Assembly: GCF_021650705.1 (NCBI RefSeq)
Contig: NZ_CP087138.1
Coordinates: 5,076,501 to 5,140,500 of the forward strand
Length of the DNA stretch: 64,000 bases
DNA from: Pseudomonas sp. KNUC1026
Lineage (GTDB): Bacteria; Pseudomonadota; Gammaproteobacteria; Pseudomonadales; Pseudomonadaceae
Direction of reading: 5' to 3'
Shown here: piece after piece, positions 27,190-36,668 of the stretch
Layout: every line of letters starts with the position of its first letter
How positions within the stretch are numbered: position 1 is the first letter of the stretch
The notes under the pieces: generated by a model
Told to the model about the DNA's origin: nothing
Database searches by the model: none
Seen by the model: only the letters and a program-made list of their open reading frames with translations
Made by a program: the position numbers and the translations under genes

Positions 27190-27684
27190 TTACTCGTGTT
27201 CCTTTTGTGCATCAGGGGTGGGAAATTCGGTTTCGTCATCGGCATAAGGGTTCGGATGGCCCAGTTCGGCAAGCAACTCCCGTTCCAGCGCTTCCATTTC
27301 CTCAGCCTCATCGTCTTCGATGTGGTCGTAGCCAAGCAGGTGCAGGCAGCCGTGGATGACCATGTGCGCCCAGTGCGCCTCGCTGGCCTTGCCTTGTTCC
27401 TGCGCCTCACGCTCCACTACCGGCGTGCAGATCACCAGGTCTCCCAGCAGCGGGATGTCCAGCAATTCGTCGGGCACATCGGCAGGGAAGGACAGCACGT
27501 TGGTGGCGTAATCCTTGTGACGATAGGTGTGATTGAGCTCGCGGCCTTCCACTTCATCGACCAGCCGGATGGTGAGCTCCGAGTCGCCGGAGCGCTGGCG
27601 TAGGGCCAACTCGCACCAGCGCTGGAAATCGGCATCGCCGGGGGCGGGCGCTTCATGGGCCCGCTGCAGATCGAGCTCAACCAT
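27190..27684 (-). CDS. ybeY: Endoribonuclease YbeY
   Basis: Single-strand endoribonuclease needed for 16S rRNA 3'-end maturation and ribosome quality control. 164 residues from the ATG at 27684 (MVELDLQRAHEAP). The zinc site HGCLHLLGYDHIEDDEAEEME is intact. The start overlaps the ybeZ stop by 8 bases, and corC follows after 6 bases. Confidence 0.95.
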   Translation of the reverse strand: MVELDLQRAHEAPAPGDADFQRWCELALRQRSGDSELTIRLVDEVEGRELNHTYRHKDYATNVLSFPADVPDELLDIPLLGDLVICTPVVEREAQEQGKASEAHWAHMVIHGCLHLLGYDHIEDDEAEEMEALERELLAELGHPNPYADDETEFPTPDAQKEHE

Positions 27685-28666
27685 CGTGGCGCTTGCCTGC
27701 CTGTTCGCCATCGTAGCGCTCGTAAGCTTCGACGATGCGCTGCACCAGAGGGTGGCGCACCACGTCCTTGGGCTTGAAGTGGGTAAAGCTGATGCCGGGA
27801 ACATCGGCCAGAACATCCATCACGTGCGACAGGCCCGACTTGGTGCCGCGCGGCAGGTCGACCTGCGTGATGTCGCCGGTGATGACCGCTGTGGAGCCGA
27901 AGCCGATGCGCGTCAGGAACATTTTCATCTGCTCGGTCGTAGTGTTCTGGCTTTCGTCGAGAATGATGAAGCTGTTGTTCAGCGTGCGCCCGCGCATGTA
28001 GGCCAAGGGGGCGATCTCGATCACCTGTCGCTCGATGAGCTTGGCAACGTGCTCGAAACCGAGCATCTCGTAAAGTGCATCGTAGAGCGGGCGCAGGTAG
28101 GGGTCGATCTTCTGCGCGAGGTCGCCGGGCAGAAAGCCGAGCTTTTCACCGGCTTCGACGGCCGGGCGTACCAGCAGGATGCGGCGCACCTGCTCGCGCT
28201 CCAGCGCATCCACGGCGCAAGCAACGGCGAGATAGGTTTTGCCCGTGCCCGCTGGGCCGATACCGAAGTTGATGTCGTTGCCCAGGATCGCCTTGACGTA
28301 CTTCTGCTGGTTGGCGCCCCGTGGCCGGATCATGCCCTTGCGCGTGCGCAGCGACACCGCTACCTCGTTGGCCGCCGGGTTTTCCAGGTCCTCGACCGCC
28401 GACTCCTGCAGGAACAGGTGAACAGTGTCGGGCGACAGCTCCGAACCACGGGTTTCCCGATAGAGGCGGCGCAGCAGCAGCTCGCCCGAGTTGGTCATGC
28501 CGGGTTCGCCGATCAGTTCGAACTGATTGCCACGGTTACGGATTTCGATGCCAAGGCGCTGTTCGATCAGCCGCAGGTGCTCGTCGAACTGGCCGCAGAG
28601 GTTTGCGAAGCGTTGGGCTTCGAAAGGTTCGAGGGTAAAGCGATGTGGGGCGATGGGTACGTTCAA
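27677..28666 (-). CDS. ybeZ: PhoH-family ATPase (YbeZ)
   Basis: ATPase of 329 residues. Walker A is GPAGTGKTYLAVA and Walker B FIILDESQNTT. It partners YbeY in rRNA processing by family knowledge. No ATG fits; a TTG at 28666 gives LNVPIAPHRFTLEPFEA, which matches the expected N-terminus. miaB lies upstream with a 98-base gap on the same strand. Confidence 0.93.
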   Translation of the reverse strand: MNVPIAPHRFTLEPFEAQRFANLCGQFDEHLRLIEQRLGIEIRNRGNQFELIGEPGMTNSGELLLRRLYRETRGSELSPDTVHLFLQESAVEDLENPAANEVAVSLRTRKGMIRPRGANQQKYVKAILGNDINFGIGPAGTGKTYLAVACAVDALEREQVRRILLVRPAVEAGEKLGFLPGDLAQKIDPYLRPLYDALYEMLGFEHVAKLIERQVIEIAPLAYMRGRTLNNSFIILDESQNTTTEQMKMFLTRIGFGSTAVITGDITQVDLPRGTKSGLSHVMDVLADVPGISFTHFKPKDVVRHPLVQRIVEAYERYDGEQAGKRHDG

Positions 28667-28764
28667 GGTTGGGGATGGCCGCTCTCGGGCTTGGAAGATA
28701 GGGGCAAGGATAACCCCGGATGCCAGAGCGCGAAAGCTGCCGCGCTGCTGGCACCGGTAAGTGG

Positions 28765-30093
28765 CTATTGCACGATCGAGCCGCGCAGCGAGTGTGGAAA
28801 GGCCTGGTCGATGTGCACCTCGATGAAGTGGCCGATCAGCGTCGGGTCGGCGCACTTGAAATTGACGATGCGGTTGTTGCCGGTACGGCCCTGCAATTCG
28901 CCGGGGTCGCGCTTGGAAAAATCGGTGACCAGGATGCGCTGCACGCTGCCGACCATGCGCCGGCTGATTTCGAAGCCTTGATGGTTGAGCAGGTGCTGAA
29001 GGCGTGCCAGGCGCTCTTTTTTCACTTCTTCGGGCGTGTCATCGGCCAGGTCGGCGGCCGGTGTGCCCGGGCGGCGGCTGTAGACGAAGGAAAAGGAAAA
29101 ATCCATGTTCACGTCGGCTACCAGCTTGAGCGTCTGCTCGAAGTCCTTTTCGGTTTCGCCGGGGAAACCGACGATGAAGTCGGAGCTGATGCAGATATCC
29201 GGCACCGCTGCTCTGAGTTTGCGCAGCTTGGACTTGTATTCGAGGATGGTGTGGTTGCGCTTCATCGCCGCCAGCACACGGTCCGAGCCCGACTGCACGG
29301 GCAGGTGCAGGTGCTTGACCAGCTCAGGCACTTCGGCATGAGCCTGGATCAGGCTGTCGGAAAACTCCAGAGGGTGAGAAGTGGTGTAGCGAATGCGCTC
29401 GATGCCTTCGACCGCCGCCGCCACGCGGATCAGCTCGGCGAGGTCGGCCAGGCGGCCATCGCTGGTAGTGCCGCGGTAACCGTTGACGTTCTGGCCCAGC
29501 AGCGTCACTTCACGCACACCATGCTCGGCAAGGTGGATGACCTCGGCGATGACGTCGTCGAACGGCCGGCTCACTTCCTGGCCGCGGGTGTAGGGCACCA
29601 CGCAGAAGGTGCAGTACTTGCTGCAGCCTTCCATCACCGATACGAACGCGGTGGGGCCGTCGACGCGCGGCTCGGGGAGGTGGTCGAACTTTTCGATTTC
29701 GGGGAAGGAAATGTCGACCTGCGGCACCTGGGTAGTGCGCACGGCGTCGATCATCTCGGGCAGTCGGTGCAGCGTCTGCGGCCCGAACACCACGTCTACA
29801 TACGGCGCTCGGTCGCGGATCGCCTGGCCTTCCTGGCTCGCCACGCAGCCGCCCACAGCGATGACCATGCCCGGCTTGCCTTCCTTGAGCTCGCGCCAAC
29901 GGCCCAGTTGCGAGAACACGCGATCCTGTGCCCGCTCCCGAATCGAGCAGGTGTTGAGCAGGATCACGTCGGCATCCTCAGCTTTGGCGGTGACTTCCAT
30001 GGCCTGGTGTTCGCCAAGCAGGTCGATCATGCGCGAGCTGTCGTACTCGTTCATCTGGCAGCCGTGGGTTTCTATATAGAGCTTCTTGGCCAT
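28765..30093 (-). CDS. miaB: tRNA-2-methylthio-N6-dimethylallyladenosine synthase
   Basis: Radical-SAM methylthiotransferase acting on A37 of tRNAs. 442 residues from the ATG at 30093. The N-terminal UPF0004 domain has cysteines in ETHGCQMN, LLNTCSIRE and VGGCVASQEG; the radical-SAM CxxxCxxC is CSKYCTFC; a TRAM domain ends the protein. Transcribed toward ybeZ. Confidence 0.97.
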   Translation of the reverse strand: MAKKLYIETHGCQMNEYDSSRMIDLLGEHQAMEVTAKAEDADVILLNTCSIRERAQDRVFSQLGRWRELKEGKPGMVIAVGGCVASQEGQAIRDRAPYVDVVFGPQTLHRLPEMIDAVRTTQVPQVDISFPEIEKFDHLPEPRVDGPTAFVSVMEGCSKYCTFCVVPYTRGQEVSRPFDDVIAEVIHLAEHGVREVTLLGQNVNGYRGTTSDGRLADLAELIRVAAAVEGIERIRYTTSHPLEFSDSLIQAHAEVPELVKHLHLPVQSGSDRVLAAMKRNHTILEYKSKLRKLRAAVPDICISSDFIVGFPGETEKDFEQTLKLVADVNMDFSFSFVYSRRPGTPAADLADDTPEEVKKERLARLQHLLNHQGFEISRRMVGSVQRILVTDFSKRDPGELQGRTGNNRIVNFKCADPTLIGHFIEVHIDQAFPHSLRGSIVQ

Positions 30094-30218
30094 TGCGCGG
30101 TCATCAGGGTGTTCGAATGAACCGCGCATTATAAAGGCCCGGCGCCGCAGTTCCTAGGGTGGCCCGCTATATGGCTGTGCTATGCTCCGCGTCCCTCACA
30201 TCCAGTGCCACTTGTCCG

Positions 30219-30545
30219 ATGAGCAAACGCGAAGCTGCCGTGTACCGAGTGATTTTCCTGAACCAGGGCCAGGTGTTCGAAATGTATGCCCGGCAGATCT
30301 TCCAGAGCGAGCTTTGGGGGTTCCTGGAGGTAGAGGAGTTCGTGTTCGGCGAGCGCACCCAGATGATCGTCGACCCCTCCGAGGAAAAGCTCAAGGCGCA
30401 GTTCGAAGGCGTCAAGCGCAGTTTCGTGCCGATGCACTCGATCGTGCGCATCGATGAAGTCGAGAGCCTGGGTGTGGCCAAGATCACCGAGGCCAACGGC
30501 AGCAGCAATGCGATGCCGTTCCCGGTGCCCATGCCGAGCAAGTGA
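30219..30545 (+). CDS. DUF1820 family protein
   Basis: 108 residues starting MSKREAAVYRVIFLNQGQVFEMYARQ. The YRVIFLNQG and FVPMHSIVRIDEVE segments match the DUF1820 family, whose function is unknown. It is divergent from miaB. Its TGA directly abuts the stop of the convergent Sel1-repeat gene, with no intergenic base between them. Confidence 0.85.
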   Translation: MSKREAAVYRVIFLNQGQVFEMYARQIFQSELWGFLEVEEFVFGERTQMIVDPSEEKLKAQFEGVKRSFVPMHSIVRIDEVESLGVAKITEANGSSNAMPFPVPMPSK

Positions 30546-31097
30546 TCAGGGCAGTGGCGAGAAGGGCGTGCGGCCGCCGTCGGCGGTTTGCAGCTCCATC
30601 AGGTATTTGCGGAAGATCTGCCCCAGCACCTGTGTAGCGCTTTCCAGGTCCTGCGGGCTCATCTGTGCCGATACCTCGTCGGCGCTGTCCAGCGCGTCTT
30701 CGGCGCCATTGACCGCAGCCATCTTCAGCACGATGTAAGCCTGGATATTGTTCGCCGGCACCGCTTCGCCATGGAAGAACATCAAGCCAAGGCGATATTG
30801 CGCGTCAGCGTGGCCCTGCAGCGACGCCTGCTCGAAACGGCTCAGTGCCTGCGGCAGGTCCTGCGGCACGACCTTACCCTCGTAATACAGCACACCCAGC
30901 TCGTACTGCGCCTGCGCATTCCCGGCATCGGCCTGCTGCTTGCAGGCATCGATGGCCTGGGCGAGGTCTGCCGGCTGCGCATCGAGGCTGCAACGGCCTT
31001 GCGCCGGGATCAGCAACGCATTGCCGTCCGCCACGGCCAGTAAAGGCTGTACGAGCAAAAGGCAACCGAGTGCGAGGGCGCGGCCGGTGTGGTTCAT
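30546..31097 (-). CDS. Sel1-repeat periplasmic protein
   Basis: 183 residues with a cleavable signal peptide (LALGCLLLVQPLLAVADG). Two to three Sel1-type TPR units follow: ADAGNAQAQYELGVLYYEGK and LQGHADAQYRLGLMFFHGEA. These repeats mediate protein contacts; the partner is unknown. It lies downstream of hemL with its own likely promoter in the gap. Confidence 0.8.
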   Translation of the reverse strand: MNHTGRALALGCLLLVQPLLAVADGNALLIPAQGRCSLDAQPADLAQAIDACKQQADAGNAQAQYELGVLYYEGKVVPQDLPQALSRFEQASLQGHADAQYRLGLMFFHGEAVPANNIQAYIVLKMAAVNGAEDALDSADEVSAQMSPQDLESATQVLGQIFRKYLMELQTADGGRTPFSPLP

Positions 31098-31154
31098 GAG
31101 GGTTGGGGTACCTCTGCGCAGTGGCTAAAAGCCACCCTGGATCTGATTGCATAC

Positions 31155-31184
31155 ATTATGAAATAAGCCGGGTACTGCTTACAA
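31155..31184 (-). promoter_or_regulatory. Probable promoter of the Sel1-repeat gene
   Basis: On the minus strand a TTGTAA (-35) and CATAAT (-10) are separated by 18 bases, about 58 bases before the ATG. The -35 element falls inside the loop of the hairpin at 31165-31205. Confidence 0.4.
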
Positions 31185-31205
31185 AGTGTTTCCCCGGCTT
31201 TTTTT
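31165..31205. terminator. Hairpin terminator downstream of hemL
   Basis: AAGCCGGG (31165-31172) pairs with CCCGGCTT (31193-31200) across a 20-base loop. The T-run TTTTTTT follows on the plus strand; on the minus strand, where hemL needs it, the tail is only ATTTC. No plus-strand gene leads into it. Confidence 0.45.
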
Positions 31206-31242
31206 CAAGCATGCCCGCCAGGGCCGGCGAGCGAGGCCCGGT

Positions 31243-32522
31243 TCAGAGCTTGGCGAAGGCGTGCTCGGCGGCGTCCAGGGTGATCTTGAGCTCGGTTTCG
31301 CCGTGGGCGATGGAGGTGAAACCGGCCTCGAACGCACTCGGGGCCAGGTACACGCCGCCCTCCAGCATCAGGTGGAAGAAGCGCTTGAAACGTTCGGCGT
31401 CGCTGGCCATCACGTCCTCGAAGGTCACGATGTCGTCTGCCCCGCTGAAGTACAGGCCGAACATCCCGCCTGCCTGAGTGGTCACGAACGGCACGCCTGC
31501 TGCATCGGCACGTTCCTGCAAGCCCTGAAGCATGCGCGTTGTGTAGGCGGTGAGTTCGTCGTGAAAGCCCTGGCGGCTGATCAGGTTGAGCGTAGCCAGC
31601 CCCGCAGCCATGGCCAGCGGGTTGCCCGATAGCGTGCCGGCCTGGTAGACCGGGCCCAGTGGCGCGATGTGCGACATGATCTCGCGCTTGCCACCGAAGC
31701 AACCCACCGGCATGCCGCCACCGATGATCTTGCCGAAGGTGGAGAGGCACGGCGTGATGCCGTAGTACGCCTGCGCGCCACCCAGTGCAACGCGAAAGCC
31801 GGTCATCACCTCATCGAAGATCAGCACCACGCCGTGCTGGTCGCACAGCGAGCGCAGCCCTTGCAAAAAGCCCGGTGCCGGCGGCACGCAGTTCATGTTG
31901 CCGGCCACCGGCTCGACGATGATGCAGGCCACGTCCTGGCCACGCTCGGCCAGCATCTGCTCTACCGCAGCCAGGTCGTTGAACGGCAGGGTGAGCGTGT
32001 GCTGGGCGAAGGCTGCCGGCACGCCCGGTGAGCTGGGCACGCCCAGGGTGAGTGCGCCGGAGCCGGCCTTGACCAGCAAGCTGTCGGAGTGGCCGTGGTA
32101 GCAGCCTTCGAACTTGATGATGCTGTCGCGGCCGGTGTAGCCACGCGCCAGGCGGATGGCGCTCATGGTGGCTTCGGTGCCAGAGCTGACCATGCGCACC
32201 ATTTCCATCGACGGCACCAGCTTGCACACCAGATCGGCCATGTCGGTTTCCATGGCCGTAGGGGCGCCATAGGACAGGCCATGATCGAGCTGGCGGCGCA
32301 CGGCATCGAGCACGTCGGGGTGGCTGTGGCCGAGGATCATCGGGCCCAGGAGCCAACGTAGTCGACATAGCGCTTGTCGTCTTCATCGACCACGTAAGCG
32401 CCTTCGGCATGCTTGAAGAACAGCGGCGTACCACCCACGCTCTTGAAGGCTCGCACGGGCGAGTTCACGCCGCCTGGGATGTGCTTCTGGGCTTTTTCGA
32501 ACAGGGCTTGCGAACGGGACAT
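31243..32522 (-). CDS. hemL: Glutamate-1-semialdehyde 2,1-aminomutase (one frameshift)
   Basis: PLP enzyme making 5-aminolevulinate for heme by the C5 pathway. MSRSQALFEKAQKHIPGGVN is the standard start. The PLP lysine is in STFGKIIGGGMPVG. One G is missing on the coding strand near 32345 (GSW should be followed by GPMILGHSHPDV); corrected length is 426 residues. An essential heme gene, so an error is likely. It is followed by a hairpin and preceded by thiE. Confidence 0.95.
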
Positions 32523-32549
32523 GGTGGTTACTCTCGGAAAACGTTGAAT

Positions 32550-33173
32550 TCAAAGGCCCAGCAAGGCGTTGAAGGCGCGGGCGCGGCGGGTGACCTCGGT
32601 GGCGCTGTCGGCACCGAACAGGCCGCCTATCACCGCCAGCAGGTCGGCGCCGCGCTCTACCAGATCGGGAGCATTGGCCAGGGTGATGCCACCGATCACG
32701 CACAGCGGCAGCCTGAACTGCTCGCGCGCCTGGTTGACCAGCTCCGGTGGCGCGGGCGGCGCATCGGGCTTGGTGCCCGAGCCGAAGAACCGGCCGAAGG
32801 CCAGGTAGCTGGCCCCCTGTTGCGTGGCTTGCTCGGCCAGCTCAAGGCTTGCGTGGCAGGTGGCACCGATGATCGCCTGGCGCCCGAGCAGCGAGCGCGC
32901 AGCGGACAGCGGCCCGTCACCCTGGCCCAGATGCACGCCCACGCCCAGCCGGGCCGCCAGCTCGGCGTCGTCGTTGATGATCAATTGGCACCGGTAAGGC
33001 TCGCAGAGTTTCATCAGTGCGCTGGCCTCGCGAAGCCTTCGCGACTCATCCATGGATTTGTCGCGGTATTGAATCAGCACCATGCCGCCGTCCAGGGCAG
33101 CCTGCACCCAGGTCAGGAAGCGGTTGTGCAGCAATTGGCTGTCGGTCACGCCATACAGGCCGCGCAGTGTCAT
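32550..33173 (-). CDS. thiE: Thiamine-phosphate synthase
   Basis: Joins HMP-pyrophosphate and thiazole phosphate to thiamine phosphate. 207 residues. Signatures: GLYGVTDSQLL, IQYRDKSMDESRR, LGQGDGPLSAARSLLG, IIGATCHASLELAEQA and CVIGGITLANAPDLVERGAD. Twenty-three bases downstream of thiD and 27 upstream of hemL on the same strand. Confidence 0.96.
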   Translation of the reverse strand: MTLRGLYGVTDSQLLHNRFLTWVQAALDGGMVLIQYRDKSMDESRRLREASALMKLCEPYRCQLIINDDAELAARLGVGVHLGQGDGPLSAARSLLGRQAIIGATCHASLELAEQATQQGASYLAFGRFFGSGTKPDAPPAPPELVNQAREQFRLPLCVIGGITLANAPDLVERGADLLAVIGGLFGADSATEVTRRARAFNALLGL

Positions 33174-33196
33174 TGGAGCCTCCCGTGGTCTTGGGA

Positions 33197-33994
33197 TCAG
33201 TTGCAGTAGTCCAGCGGCAGGCGGCGGGGCACGTACTGCCCGCGGCCAAGCCGTTCGGCGTCGCGCAGGGTTCGCCAGGTGTAATCCAGGGCGGTGCCAA
33301 CCGCGCTGCCCAATGCCTCGCCCAGCGCCAGCCGCCCGGCCAGAGCGCTGGCCAGCGTGCAGCCGGAGCCGTGATAGCTGCCGGGAAGGCGCTGGCAGGT
33401 CGAGGTTTGCCTCAAGCCGCCACGGCCGTAAAGGCGGTTGTGGATTTCGTTCTCCTCACCGTGCCCGCCGGTGATCAGCAGGTGCCGGCACGCCGGCAGC
33501 AGGCGCTCGGCGCATTCGTCGGCGCTGCCGTCGGGCAGCTCGGCCAGGATGCGCGCTTCAGGCAGGTTGGGCGTGGCGATGGTGGCCAGCGGCAGGAGTT
33601 TTTCACGAATGGCGTAGCCCACTTCATCCTTGCCCAGGCGCCCGCCGCCGCCGGCTCGAAGGACGGGGTCGCAGACCACCGGAATCGTTGGGTTGGCCTG
33701 GATGATCTCGACCACCGTGTCGACCATTTCAAGCGAGCCGAGCATGCCCAGCTTGATCGCTGCGACGGGGGAGTCGGCCAGTACCGCATGGGCCTGGGCC
33801 AGCACCCACTCGCGGTCGAGCACACGGAAGTCGCTGACGTTGACGGTGTCCTGCACGGTGAGTGCGGTAACGGCCGGTGCAGCGTGGCAACCTTGTGCCA
33901 GCAGCGCTTCGATATCGGCCTGCAAGCCGGCGCCGCCACTGGGGTCGTGGCCGGAAAGGCAGAGAACTACGGGGCGGGAGCTGTAAATATTCAT
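33197..33994 (-). CDS. thiD: Hydroxymethylpyrimidine/phosphomethylpyrimidine kinase
   Basis: Phosphorylates HMP twice for thiamine synthesis. 265 residues from the ATG at 33994 (MNIYSSRPVVLCLSGHDPSG). SGGAGLQADIEALLAQG, KLGMLGS, VCDPVLRAGGGGRL and the anion-hole GSYHGSGCTLASALAGRLA are all present. A hairpin lies in the leader 20 bases upstream of the start. I see no TPP riboswitch. Confidence 0.95.
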   Translation of the reverse strand: MNIYSSRPVVLCLSGHDPSGGAGLQADIEALLAQGCHAAPAVTALTVQDTVNVSDFRVLDREWVLAQAHAVLADSPVAAIKLGMLGSLEMVDTVVEIIQANPTIPVVCDPVLRAGGGGRLGKDEVGYAIREKLLPLATIATPNLPEARILAELPDGSADECAERLLPACRHLLITGGHGEENEIHNRLYGRGGLRQTSTCQRLPGSYHGSGCTLASALAGRLALGEALGSAVGTALDYTWRTLRDAERLGRGQYVPRRLPLDYCN

Positions 33995-34013
33995 GGGCCG
34001 CGAGCTTACCATC

Positions 34014-34052
34014 AAACCCGGCGCCAGGCCCCGGCGCAGCACGGGTTTTTTG
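34014..34052. terminator. Hairpin with T-run upstream of thiD and ladS
   Basis: AAACCCG (34014-34020) pairs with CGGGTTT (34042-34048), with an inner GCGCC/GGCGC stem, followed on the plus strand by a T-run and TGTTTCC. No plus-strand gene feeds into it. On the minus strand it is in the thiD leader, with a weak tail. It may insulate ladS from antisense transcription. Confidence 0.4.
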
Positions 34053-34229
34053 TTTCCTCAGGCCTCCATTGGGGCGCTCAGCAGGCCCCGCGCCGGTCGT
34101 AAGCCAGCCGTACATAATGGCTCAAGGCTATGCTAGGATGCCGCGACACCGATAACAGGTCTTGCGCAGCGTCGTCTCAAAGGGAATAGGGGCTCCCGAC
34201 GTGTCGCGCCCAGGCCAGGTCCGAGCTCA

Positions 34230-36619
34230 ATGCGCTACTTCCTCATCCTCCTGCTGGCCTGGCTGCCCATGCTCGCCAAGGCAGTCGATTTCGACGACAG
34301 CACCCGTTCCCTCGCCCTGGGCCGAACCCTCGAAGTGTTCGAAGACCCAAGCGGCAGCGCGACCATCGATCAGGTGGTCACCAAGGCCGCCGCCGGCCAG
34401 TTGCAGCGCAACCACACCGACGTGATCAACGCAGGCTATTCGACCTCCGCCTGGTGGATACGCGTGGCTCTGCGCTATCAGCCGCATCTGGCCGACGGCG
34501 GCACCCGCCGCTGGTTGCTTGAACTGGCCTATCCGCCGATGGACCACGTCGACCTCTACCTGCCCGACGCCAGTGGCCAGTATCAACTCACCGAGCGCAC
34601 CGGGGACGAGCTGCCATGGGCCAGCCGGCCGATTCGCCAGAACAACTACCTGTTCGAGCTGCCGTTCGACCCGGGCCAGGAGACGGTGGCCTACCTGCGC
34701 GTGCAGAGCGAGGGCTCGGTGCAGGTGCCGCTGAAACTGTGGTCGCCGATCGCCTACCTCGAAGACCAGCCGATACGCCTGTATGTGCTGGGCATGATCT
34801 ACGGTGTGCTGCTGGTGATGCTGGTGTACAACCTGTTCATCTACCTCAGCGTGCGCGACACCAGTTATCTCTACTACATCCTCTATATCGGCTCTTTCGG
34901 GCTGTATCAGGTGTCGGTCAATGGCGCAGGGGTCGAATTCCTCTGGCCTGAGAACCCTTGGTGGGCCAATGCCGCCACGCCGTTTCTGATTGGCGCATCG
35001 GGCTTTTTCGGTTGCCAGTTCACTCGCAGTTTCCTGCAGACGGCGCGCTACAGCCGCTGGGGTGATCGCCTGCTCAAGGCGCTGATGGCCTGGGGCGTGC
35101 TGGTGATGGTGCTGGCGCTCTCGGCCAGCTATGGCCTGTCGCTGCGCCTGGCCACCGCCCTGGCGCTGAGCTTTACCCTGGTGATCTTCTTCACCGGCGT
35201 CGTGGCCTGGGCGCGGGGGCTGCGCCAGGCACGTTACTTCATGATCGCCTGGACGGCCTTTCTGCTTGGTGGAGTGGTCAACACGCTGATGGTGCTGGGG
35301 CTGCTGCCCAACCTGTTCATCACCATGTATGCCAGCCAGTTGGGCTCCACCCTTGAAGTGGCGCTGCTGTCACTGGCACTGGCCGACCGCATCAATGTGA
35401 TGCGCGAGCAACAGGCGCGCATCCTGCTTGAAGCGGGCCAGAAACTGGAAGCGATGAACCAGCAGTTGCAGGTCAGTAACCGCCTCAAGGACGAATTTCT
35501 CTCAAGCCTTACCCACGAGCTGCGAACTCCCATGAACGGGGTGATCGGCTCGCTGGAGTTGATGCAGACAGTGCCGATGGACGCCGAGCTTGCCCAGTAC
35601 CAGGAAACCGCTGCGGGCTCCGCGCGCGACATGATGGGCCTGATCGATGACATCCTCATCCTTTCGGAGCTGCAGGCGGGCAGGCTGAAGATGGCCCAGG
35701 AGCCGTTTCGTTTGCGTGCCCTGCTCGAAGGGCTGCAGATGCAGCACCTGAGTGCAGCGCGCGACAAAGGCCTGGGGTTCTCGATCAACCTGTGCGATGG
35801 CCTGCCCGAGCGCTTGCTCGGCGATTCGAAAAAGCTGGCGATCGCGCTGGGCTGCCTGCTCGACAACGCGGTGAAGTTCACTCGCCAGGGCGCTGTCGCC
35901 CTGAGCGTGGCGCGTGCCGAAAGTGACGAGCAACACCTGACGCTGCGGTTCGCCGTGGTCGATACCGGTATTGGCTTCGACATCGACAGCCAGGCTCTCT
36001 ATCAGCGGTTCCAGCAGCTGGATGGTTCGATGACCCGTGAACATGGCGGGCTGGGCATCGGTTTGGCGATCTGCCAGCAACTGGTAACGCTCATGGGCGG
36101 CCGTTTGCGGCATTTTCCGTGCCAGGCCAGGGCAGCCGCTTCGAAGTAGAGCTGCCATTGGGTGTGGTGGAGGGCGAGCCGGTGCTGGTACAGGCAGGCG
36201 CCCTCAGCCTCCCTGACGGGTTGTATGAGCCGCAGGCTTTTACCGTACTGATGATCGACGATCACAGCGTGGAGCAACTGGTGTTGAGGGGAATGTTGCT
36301 GCGCCTGGGGTATCGCATCCGCACTGCCGACAGTGACGAGGCTGCCATCGCGCTGCTGCGCACCGAGGCTGTGGACGTGGTGATGCTGGACGGCCAGTTG
36401 CCGGCGGCCGACCTGGCTGTACGTGCATTGGCCTTGCGCGGCGCCGCTGACGCACTGCTGCTTGCAGTGGTTGCGGGCTTGCAGGGAGCCGAGCGCGAGC
36501 AGTGCCGTGAGGCCGGTGTGGCCGGGTTCGTCGAGCGCCCGGCGCGGTTCGACGACGTGCAGGCCGCTCTGCAGCGGCTGCTGGCCAACCGAGTGGGGCA
36601 GCAGACCGCCAGCGCGTAG
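34230..36619 (+). CDS. ladS: LadS-type hybrid sensor kinase/response regulator (one frameshift)
   Basis: Signal peptide 1-18, periplasmic 7TMR-DISMED2 sensor (about 25-165), seven membrane helices (about 185-395), HisKA with phospho-acceptor His429 in SLTHELRTPMNG, HATPase (N box LDNAVKF, G1 VVDTGIGF, G2 GGLGIGLAI) and a receiver. Gene order thiE-thiD-ladS matches P. aeruginosa, where LadS feeds the Gac/Rsm pathway. One T is missing near 36116 (RHF should continue SVPGQGSRFEVEL); corrected length is 796. In the receiver the acidic pair (MIDDHS) and Asp721 (VVMLDGQ) are present, but the usual Thr/Ser and Lys of the switch appear replaced (AVVAG, VERPAR). Confidence 0.88.
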
Positions 36620-36668
36620 GGCTGTGGCGTGCTTCACTGGTAGGGTTCACTGCCAGGAGCGCCCATCC

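Noticed and set aside
33995..34229. TPP riboswitch before thiD
   Set aside because: The leader lacks the conserved thi-box elements; only a simple hairpin is present.
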